The translations under genes and the position numbers were made by a program. DNA of 64,000 bases from contig CM042684.1 of the NCBI GenBank assembly GCA_023614405.1, positions 203,552,941 to 203,616,940 of the forward strand. Reading direction: 5' to 3'. The stretch's first letter is position 1. Each line of letters opens with the position of its first letter. Below are positions 56,646 through 64,000 of this stretch, one piece after another. A model generated the notes under the pieces. The model was not told where the DNA came from and did no database searches. It worked only from the letters and a program-made list of their open reading frames with translations. The stretch comes from Avena insularis. Its lineage: Eukaryota > Streptophyta > Magnoliopsida > Poales > Poaceae.

Positions 56646-57150
56646 TATAGTTTATGATATAGTACATGCATCTGGTAGATTCGTGCATCTTCTTCAACAA
56701 GATATGCTGAAAGTGAGAAGTGTGTTGTTTTCTTTTGTTAAGCAAGTACTAGTCTTACCATTACCACTATGTTAACACTATATGGTGTAAAAAAAACTTT
56801 GAATATTAATTGTTAAATCAAGACTCACGAATCCCAACATTTCCAGCCGTTGGATCTTCTTTTTCATTCTAGCATCAAGAAGATTCTATTAATAATCTTT
56901 ATCACAACGAAATACTATGCACAAACCTCAAAACACACTTCTCCATCATTCTAGAATCTTCCCCCGTTTCTATAGACCATGTTACCAAAATTTTCAAGCA
57001 TTTGATTTTAGTGTCCTTTGTGCTAAATGTATGGACTTGGATGTATTTTTGTTTTTTGAGGTCCTTGGTGTAACATATACACATCCACTTACTGTGTTAA
57101 TTAATTGAAGAATCTCGCTCCCTCGGGACATACCTTAGTCAAAAAAAAGT
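56646..57150 (+). repeat. H2 segment and 3'-UTR-like repeat
   Basis: 56780-57000 is an H2 copy in plus orientation (actatatggtg..., cttctccatcattctagaatctt). 57010-57110 repeats the 3'-UTR-like cctttgtgctaaatgtatgg block found in the 325-390 bp array. Confidence 0.6.
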
Positions 57151-57158
57151 ACCACCAC

Positions 57159-57675
57159 TAGGGCTGTAATTCGAGCCGAGCTGAATCAGCTCGGCTCGAC
57201 TCGCTAAAGCTCATTCAACTAATGACCTAGCTTGGCTCGGCTTGTTTACAAAACGAGTTCATATTTGAAACTCGGCTCGACTCGGTAAACTCACGAGTAG
57301 CTCGTTTAGAATGTTATGAGTTACGAACAAGAGCACATATAAGAAAAACTAGTAATTATCGTAATAATTAAGAACTATAATAAGGATAGTACTTTCATAA
57401 TAACACAAAGGCAAGATCGAATGGAAAATATAGTAGTTCTACACCATTAGATGTACAAGAAACATTCGTAATATGGCACTCATCAGTGGAAATTTCAAAT
57501 TCTATATTTGAACGAGTTTAACAAGATAAACGAGTAGCTCATTTAGCTTGGGTGAACAAACAAGTTCAAATCTAAAACTCGGCTTGACTCATTAGACACC
57601 GAGTTCAAGCCGAGTCAAGCCTAGTCACGAGTTACTCATTTAGCTCGTGAGTTTTGAGTTATAATTCCAGGCCTA
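57159..57675 (+). mobile_element. hAT-like MITE with exact 8 bp TSD
   Basis: Ends TAGGGCTGTAATTCG / (rc) TAGGCCTGGAATTAT. TSD accaccac at 57151-57158 and 57676-57683. The interior has many cggctcgac/gtcgagccg-like self-complementary words. Non-coding, 517 bp. Confidence 0.9.
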
Positions 57676-57683
57676 ACCACCAC

Positions 57684-58155
57684 CCGGTTTTTAAAAAAAG
57701 TGGGGACCATGTTTTCTTACAATTCCCTTGTCTTAGCACATTTCAAGATTCCCTAGCGAACCGCGCCCACTTAAGTAACTTTATGTGGATTTAAAGAAAT
57801 TAAGTCAAACTTGAACTACAAGTATGCGTGGTAGATTCCTCTTGAATTTTCCTAACACCGTCTGAAAGGACCCACGATGTCTATATATCAAGACTTAAGT
57901 TCCAGGACGGAGTACTAAACACTAGTAGTACCTGCATCCAAGGCTCAAGGCCTATTTTTTTTGAAAATTCAAACTATGCAAAGTTTGACCAAGTTTGTAG
58001 AAAAATATATTAATATTTACAATATGAAATACATACCCTTTGATACATCATGAAACATATATTCACATGGTATCTACTAATATCATATAGTAGTTCTTGA
58101 CATTTTTTTAGAAGTTTGGTCAAACTTTTCGTAGCTTCACTTATAAAAAAAAGCC
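57684..58155. other. No gene recognised; AT-rich
   Basis: Contains further H2/host-like words shared with 60840-61020 (acttaagtaactttatgtgg, aaagtttgacc). No element ends or ORFs can be supported. Confidence 0.5.
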
Positions 58156-58158
58156 TTA

Positions 58159-58512
58159 GGCCCTGTTTGGAACAAAGGAAAATCATAGGATTTTCGGAGG
58201 ATAGGATTCCTATAGGAAAAATTCCTATGGGTTTGTTTGTGACAAAGGAATAGGAATGTAAGATTCCTTTGAAATTCCTATGGTATAGGCTATTTCATAG
58301 GAATTTTCTAGGAAAAATAACATGAGGTCTAACCTCATGTTTCATCTCCTTGTGTCTACAATTCATGCGGTTTTCCTGTGTGACATCCAAACGGCACCCT
58401 AAAAATTTCCTATGGTATTGATTCCTGTAGGAATTGAGCATACATGATACTATCTTAATTCCTGCATTTTTTCTATTCCTATGTATTGCATTCCTGCATT
58501 CCAAACGGGGCT
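58159..58512 (+). mobile_element. Tourist-type (PIF/Harbinger) MITE
   Basis: Terminal GGCCCTGTTTGG / CCAAACGGGGCT with TTA at 58156-58158 and 58513-58515 as TSD. The interior has many aggaatt/aattcct words in inverted order. 354 bp. Non-coding. Confidence 0.9.
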
Positions 58513-58549
58513 TTAAGCTTTGGGATGGAGGTACTAGTGAGATGAGGGA

Positions 58550-58960
58550 AAAAACGAAGAGCAAGAGGAGCTCGAAGAATAAAAGGGAGGCAGGGCGGGA
58601 GGGCAGCGTGACAGGGCACTTGAAGGCGGTGCGATGTCAGAGCAGAATTATGATGGGTTCCTGACATGAGGTACTATAGCCTTTATAGCGTACACACTCT
58701 AGTAAATTTCAGGACTTATGTGCACTCAAAACAAAACAAATTTGTTTTTTTTGCTCTCAGTCGCCGCCTCACCATCCATCTCAGCACTCACTCGTCCACA
58801 GCGTTGCGCATGTGTGTCTTGGTATGGCGGCTCAGCTGTGTCTCCGGCGTGTGCGTTGGTGTACATAGAAAGGAACCGAGCATTAGCGGCAAAAATTATT
58901 AGAATTCAAACTTTCGATTTTTTCTCTTCCTTTCCAAGCATCAGGAATCAAGGTTATTCA
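58550..58960 (+). repeat. Paralogous segment, copy 2
   Basis: See 53720-54165. The shared order of blocks in non-coding and 5'-UTR-like sequence suggests the front of a duplicated host gene whose body is missing in both copies. Confidence 0.7.
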
Positions 58961-59002
58961 AAGGATGACCATATCGACATCATATCTCTATCTGTACTAT
59001 TA

Positions 59003-59418
59003 CTAGAAAGTTCATGTTCCTTGCACGTGAGACTCAGATAGTCGACGTATGACATATCATCCCTATATAAAATTATAATTGGTAAAGCACAATCAATTAT
59101 AAATTTGATCAACATCTATAAAGTATGGGTGTATCCTTGTACTTTGTATGTCATGTAGAAGTCAAACATTATTACTTACCTAACACATGAATTTTTGATA
59201 ACATGGTCTAGAGAAAAAAGGAGAAGATTCTAGTATGATGGAGAAGTGTGTTTTGAGGTTTGTGCATAGCATTCATTATCCCAAAGACTACAAATAGAAT
59301 TTTCTAGATGCTAGAATGGAAAATAAGATCCAATGGCTAGAAATGTTGGGATTCGCAAATCTTGATCCAGCGGTCAACATTCAAAATTATTTGTACACTA
59401 TATAGTGGTAAGATAAGA
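59003..59418 (-). mobile_element. Helitron H2, complete copy
   Basis: Minus strand: starts TCTTATCTTACCACTATATAG at 59418 after an A, ends CACGTGCAAGGAACATG...TTTCTAG at 59003 before a T. The 3' end has a hairpin of the type CACGTGCAAGGCACGTG in less-mutated copies. 416 bp, non-coding. Confidence 0.7.
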
Positions 59419-59592
59419 TAATGGAGTAGTTTTCAATTGGATCCTTAGCACCAATCCTGACCATTGGGCTGTTAGATCCAATGGTTCAGAGTACCTAGAT
59501 TCCTGTTGAATAGTACCTAGAGCAAACTCCACCATGTTCTAGAACCATCATGTCACCACCCCAAAAATATCATAGCATAGTAGGCTGTATTC
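59419..59592 (+). mobile_element. Helitron H1, copy d (fragment)
   Basis: Lacks the first bases and is cut by copy e at 59593 in the middle of the gtaggttgtattctc word. It directly abuts the H2 copy. Confidence 0.7.
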
Positions 59593-59913
59593 TCTCTACT
59601 ACTACAATGGAGCAGTTTTGAATTGGATCCATAGCACCAATCCTGACTGTTGGGCTGTTAGATCCAATGGTTCAGAGCAGCTGTATTCGTGTAGAATAGT
59701 ATCTAGAGCAAACTCCAACATATTCTAGAACCATCATTTCACCACCCCCAAAATTTCATAGCACTGTAGGGTGTATTCTCGATATGGGTAGATAGTTATT
59801 ACTAATAGACTTAATGTATGCATTTTTTTCTAACAAGAATATTGGTTGATAACAACTTAATGTTTGTTAAATCACATTTCATACAGTATATACGTGTGTG
59901 GCACGTCCCTTTT
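59593..59913 (+). mobile_element. Helitron H1, copy e
   Basis: Starts TCTCTACTACTACAATGG; reaches GGCACGTCCCTTTT but lacks the CTAG, being replaced by an H2 segment (gatcaacacatgag). Confidence 0.75.
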
Positions 59914-60326
59914 GATCAACACATGAGACTCGGATAATAGACGTCTGACAAATAATCACTATATACAATTTTAATAGGTAAAGCATATAAAAATATAAAT
60001 TTGATCAATATCTATAAAATATGGGTGTATATTTGGTTCGTGTACTTTGTATATCATTTAGAAGTCAACGATTATTTGCTATCTAAAAGTTGAAAATCCT
60101 GGTAGCATGCTCTAGAGAAACGAGGGAGAAGATTCTAGAATGATGGAGAAGTGTGTTTTGAGTTGTGTGGATACCATTCATTGTGACGAAGACTATCAAT
60201 AAAATCTTCTAGATGCTAGAATGGAAAAAAAGATCCAACGGCTGGAAATGTTGGGATTCGTGAGTCTTGATCCAACGGTCAATATTCAAAGTTATTCGTA
60301 TACTATATAGTGGTAAGATAAGATAT
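59914..60326 (-). mobile_element. Helitron H2, 3'-truncated copy
   Basis: Reverse orientation; TCTTATCTTACCACTATATAG at 60326. The left end is merged with H1 copy e without a CTRR end. Confidence 0.65.
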
Positions 60327-60339
60327 ATATATATGTAGA

Positions 60340-60614
60340 AAAACATCAAAACACACTTATCCGTCATTCTAGAATCTTCTCGATTGTTTCTCTAGACCAT
60401 GGTTCTAAAATTTTCAATTATTAGGTAGCTAATAAATATTTATTTCTACATGATATAAAGTGCAAGAACCAAATATACACTCATACTTTAAAAACGTGGC
60501 TCAAATTCATAGATATTTCAAGATTTACCTATTACAATGTTATATACTAATGACATATCATGCTTCTGTATATTATGTGAGTTTCACGTGTAAGGCACGT
60601 GCAGCTTACTGGTA
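60340..60614 (+). mobile_element. Helitron H2, 3' part in plus orientation
   Basis: Runs from acatcaaaacacactt to the hairpin cacgtgtaaggcacgtg and end ...gcttactgg. Placed head to head with the reverse copy before it, separated by a tata tract. Confidence 0.6.
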
Positions 60615-61168
60615 CTACTACGAAGAGCATGGATCAGCTCCGTGATGGAGGAGCAGGACCCGACTACTAATTTTAATTGCTTGATTGTAGGGTCCTTTGT
60701 GTTAAATGTATGGACTTGGATGCAATTTTCACCTTTTTAAGGTCCTTGGTGCAACATGTACACATGCACTAGCTGTGTTAATTATTGAAGCATCTCACTC
60801 CTTCAATACATACCCCAGTTAAAAAAATAAAGTGCCACCACCCGATTTTCAGAAAACACGGACATGTTTTGTTACAATTCCCTAGTCTTAGGATGTTTCA
60901 AGGTTCCCTATATATTAGCTAAGTACGCCCATGCACTCAAATAACTTTATGTCGATTTAAAGAAAGTAGGTCAAATTTGAACTACAAGTAAGTGCGATAG
61001 ATTCTTTCTTGAATTTGCAAGAGATCCAGCAATTAGCAATGTTGGAATTTTTCAATCTATATCCAATGATCGATGTTCAAAGATATTTGTGTTATATATC
61101 TTATTAGTAAGTTGCACATGCCTTGCACGTGAGAATCTGATAGTAGAAGTATATGCCATATCATTTTT
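60615..61168. repeat. 3'-UTR-like repeat and H2 remnant
   Basis: 60625-60790 matches the end of the 325-390 bp array unit (ggatcagctc..., gggtcctttgtgttaaatgtatgg). 60830-61020 resembles 57690-57860. 61095-61168 is the reversed H2 3' end (ttgcacatgccttgcacgtgag). No gene. Confidence 0.6.
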
Positions 61169-61491
61169 TCTCTACTACTATCAAGGAGCAGTTTTGAATT
61201 GGATCCATAGTACCAATCCTGATCGTTGGGCTGTTAGATCCAATGGTTCAGAGCAGGTGGATTCGTGTTGAGTACTACCTAGAGCAAACTCCACCATGTT
61301 CTAGAATCATCATGTCACCCCCCAAATTTCATAGCATAGTAGGTTGTATTCTCAATATGTGTAGATAGTTATTATTAATAGACTTAATGTATGCATTTTT
61401 CTCAAACAAGACTATTGGTTTATAACAACTTAATGTTTGTTAATCACATTTCATACAGTATATACGTGTGTGGCACGTGCCTTTTACTTGT
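61169..61491 (+). mobile_element. Helitron H1, copy f
   Basis: Starts TCTCTACTACTATCAAGG; ends GGCACGTGCCTTTTACTTG (terminal CTAG mutated to CTTG). It lies inside an H2 copy. Confidence 0.75.
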
Positions 61492-61724
61492 TTATATAAA
61501 ATTATAATAGGTGAAGCCCAAAAATAATTATAATTTCGAGCTACGTCCATAAAGTACCATTGGATCTTAATTATATCCATTCTAGCATCTAGAAGATACT
61601 ATTGATACACACTAAAAGATATGCACAAACCTCAAAACACACTTCTCAATAATTTTAGAATGTTCTTCGCCATTTCTCTAGAGCATGGCGAGTACTATTA
61701 GGTAGCTAATAGGTTGATTACTAC
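61492..61724. repeat. H2 remnants
   Basis: Short H2-related words (tataaaattataataggtgaagc, tctagcatctagaagatact, cctcaaaacacacttctc). No ends. Confidence 0.5.
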
Positions 61725-61726
61725 TA

Positions 61727-61849
61727 CTCCTTCTAACCCATATTAGTTAACTTGGATTTGTCTAGATACGGATGTATCTAATACTAAAATACGTCTAGAT
61801 ACATCCATATCTAGACAAATCTGAGTCAACTATTATGGGTCGGAGGGAG
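61727..61849 (+). mobile_element. Stowaway-type MITE
   Basis: TA-flanked, CTCCTTCTAACCCATA...TATGGGTCGGAGGGAG, almost a full-length hairpin (ggatttgtctagata / tatctagacaaatc). 123 bp. Confidence 0.9.
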
Positions 61850-61851
61850 TA

Positions 61852-62505
61852 CATGATACAAAGTATAAGAACCAAATATACAACGGATATTCTATGAACG
61901 TGGCTCAAAATTATAATTATTTTTTGAGCTTCACCTATTATTATAGTTTTTAGTAGTCCTAATTATCAGAGTTGGGCATGTGGGTTCAAATCCTTCGCGT
62001 GCTAGAAAAGAGATTGTACGGTGCACGCTATCTAGCAGGGAGGGGAGAAATGTGGGTTCACATCCTTTCTTGAAACACAGTCTACGTGACGAGACGGTAC
62101 AATACTGAGCTAGGAGGTGACAGCTTGCTAGTCTAGCACTCTAGCTATAACTCCAGCAGGCGTCCTCTATCCACTGTAGAAGACCGACGAGGGAACACGC
62201 AAAATTAACACCCCTCATTCAAAGAGCCTCCCATCTTCCCCATCTCCAGCGATCTCCATTCGCTAACGCTGGCTAGCCGCATTTTGGATCCTTTCGAGCG
62301 CCGCACTTCCTAAATTTTCCTAGCCATTTCTCGCCCGCTGTATTGGTTCTTTTAGGCCTCCATCACTCTCCTCCAAGAAACCCAAACAATCATATTTGAA
62401 TCCGTCCTTGCCCCGGTCCATCCGGACACAATTGGGGATTCGATGCACAACATTCGGTACGGTGGCTAGAGGAAGGTCAGCGACGACGCCTTCGGAGAAA
62501 TTGCT
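61852..62505 (+). other. H2 tail and SINA-like 5' region
   Basis: 61852-61960 is H2-like. 62190-62470 is CT-rich and GC-richer, as expected for a 5' UTR. A Met at 62442 opens only a few codons before TAG. No TATA is clear. Confidence 0.4.
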
Positions 62506-63204
62506 ATGCGTATGGACACTACCAGCACTGTCCGGCTAGCCGCATGCTCCAAGGAGTTGCGCCGCCAAGTCATCGGTGGAAAAGGTAGCAGATGCCCCAA
62601 TGTCGGTTGCGGGATATTGGTCGCCTTCCACGACTTCCTCAACCACAGGATGGCGTGCCCGCACTGCCCGTGCAACTGCACTAAGCCTGACTGTGAGTTC
62701 ACCGCCCCGCCCACAGCACTCCTCGCTCACCTCGAAAAAGCCCACTCAATTGAAGTGCAGAGTTTCCACTACGGCGAGGAACATAGGTACATCTCTCAGC
62801 CTTTGTTGGCACCTGGCTCATGGAGAGTAGAGACCGTGTTATCCGGGGACGATGGTACATTTTTTGCTGTGCAATTTGACATGCTCGACTATGGCCTCAC
62901 CGTATCCGTCTAGTGCGTCAGGTCGACAACGTTCTTGTTTCCGCAGTATGTGGTGGAGTTGCACTTTGATAAACCTTCAATGATTGGAGAGTACCTGGAG
63001 AAGTTCACCGAAGATAGCCTAGTTTTCAAGCTGAAGAGCAGCACGTCGCCGGCCTCCATCAGGATTATTGAAGATTACCTTAATTTCCTGATTAAGAAAC
63101 ATGATAGGTTCACACTAGATTACTCATTTTTCATCCACAATGTGGGAGATGGCAAATATGACCATCATGATTCTGATGATGATCTGTCATTCAAGTTTGT
63201 TTAG
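62506..63204 (+). pseudogene. SINA-like E3 ligase pseudogene 2
   Basis: ATG 62506 to TAG 62911 (135 codons), then open in the same frame to TAG 63202. SIAH-type zinc finger: CPNVGC...HDFLNHRMACPHCPCNC...DCEFTAP...LLAHLEKAH (residues about 30-86), then the start of the C-terminal domain (ISQPLLAPGSWRVETV, DDGTFFAVQFDML). The stop takes the place of the Val before CVR. After it comes CVRSTTFLFPQYVVELHF and a long tail not typical of the family. No RING. It resembles paralogue 3 more than paralogue 1. Could be read as a truncated 135-residue protein. Confidence 0.7.
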
Positions 63205-63354
63205 ATCAAACGTTGGAGATGATCTAGCATTTCCTTTGAAACATGGCTCTGTATTTTTTCTTGGGAGTGCCTAGATCTCAGGCGCCTGAGAACTTCTTAT
63301 ATGTATATTTAGCATGCTGCAGTTTAGTCCGCCGATTCTTACTTCCTTTAGAAA
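63205..63354. other. Spacer between SINA-like copies
   Basis: AT-rich, 3'-UTR-like; nothing recognised. Confidence 0.4.
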
Positions 63355-63898
63355 TCCCAGGTTCATCTCTCAGCCATTGTCGGCACCGCGCTCATCAAGA
63401 CTAGAGAACATCAGATCTAGAGACGATGGTACGGTGTTCACTATGCTATTTGACATTCTCGAGTGGGGCGACATCATCATATCCGTCGTGTGCGTTAGGA
63501 CGGACGGGTGCTCGTCGCCCTTGTACAATGTGCAGTTCACCGTCTATCACCCATGACCAGAGGCTGGGTTTTGGGAGGGTGCAGTGCGCAATTGCTTCAC
63601 TCTGTGGAGAAGAGGCAAAGATGCGTCAGCATTGAAGGAAAAGCATTCAATGGTGGTGTACCTTCAAACTTTTCAGACCCAGGGCCTGTATTACTCAATA
63701 TGCATCCATCGCGAGGGACAATTCCAAATTGACCATTCTACTACCTCAGATTTTTTTATCCCACTTTCATTACATACCATGGACGTACATGTACTGGATG
63801 TTGGATTTTGGATGCGGAGTAGTACTTGTATAACACTAGTTCTTGTACTTCGGACTATTTTGTACTACTATATACCGGTACTGGTAGTACTTGTTTAG
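63355..63898 (+). pseudogene. SINA-like C-terminal fragment 3
   Basis: Starts abruptly with FISQPLSAPRSSRLENIRS, parallel to the middle of pseudogene 2, and DDGTVFTMLFDILEWGD, SVVCVRTDGCSSPLYNVQF. TGA at 63554 is followed by open sequence in the same frame (LYYSICIHREGQFQID) to 63898, though homology fades near 63780. The zinc finger is missing, so this is a partial tandem duplicate. The end (63800-63895) is a tagtacttg-rich low-complexity tract. Confidence 0.6.
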
Positions 63899-64000
63899 GT
63901 CAAGGGTAGGAGATGGACTTGCTTTGCCTTTGTTATGTCGTTGTTATTACCAAAGTATTTTCTTGAACTAATAGTGATGTACTATTAATTGTTTAGATCA

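Overview
This window looks like intergenic DNA from a large-genome grass, most likely a Pooideae species (Triticeae or a close relative). The evidence is a BARE/Angela-type copia LTR, several Ty3/gypsy families whose pol C-terminus runs into the LTR (as known for CRM-type chromoviruses), a CACTA element, Stowaway, Tourist and hAT MITEs, small Helitrons, and SINA-like ubiquitin-ligase gene remnants. No clearly intact host gene is present. Almost every coding region is a transposon relic.

Left part (1-34.5 kb) is one nested retrotransposon stack. The order can be read from target-site duplications (TSDs). The oldest layer is a CACTA transposase fragment (34517-35230, minus). A gypsy element, here B (minus), sits in it. 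B's 5' LTR is split (11599-12036 and 34100-34516) by a second gypsy element, here E/D (plus, 12037-34094, TSD ggctc, both LTRs 1041 bp). E/D's gag is interrupted by a non-autonomous gypsy element, here F (minus, 15059-20707). The polypurine tract of E/D is interrupted by a complete degenerate copia element (24706-33047, TSD gggag). B's integrase carries a solo LTR of its own family (5418-6335). Left of B lie a long LTR with primer site and leader from another gypsy family (about 1404-4785), a partial B-family LTR in opposite orientation (562-1403), and a copia LTR fragment (1-561).

Middle part (34.5-48.3 kb) holds the left end of a second CACTA element with subterminal repeats and a probable tnpA-like minus-strand gene (35783-38900), a segmental duplication in which one copy carries a hAT MITE, a Stowaway MITE, a small unrecognised gene or pseudogene (42545-43098), and a tandem array of about 190 bp units. 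That array contains an internally deleted gypsy element (G, 44171-46692, TSD cacgg) and a 63 bp LTR scrap.

Right part (48.3-64 kb) contains three SINA-like pseudogenes (49154-49765, 62506-63204, about 63355-63780), a second tandem array with units of about 325-390 bp (50.3-53.6 kb), paralogous host-derived segments (53.7 and 58.5 kb), and a cluster of two Helitron families with hAT, Tourist and Stowaway MITEs.

The most interesting biology is the E/D-F pair. F has no gag-pol but encodes long ORFs with Cys/aromatic repeats, and shares LTR design, primer site, purine tract and a palindromic CCGGAGnCTCCGG repeat (in LTR and leader) with the autonomous element. This suggests trans-mobilisation. 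B uses a different palindrome, CTGCCGCGGCAG, in the same places.
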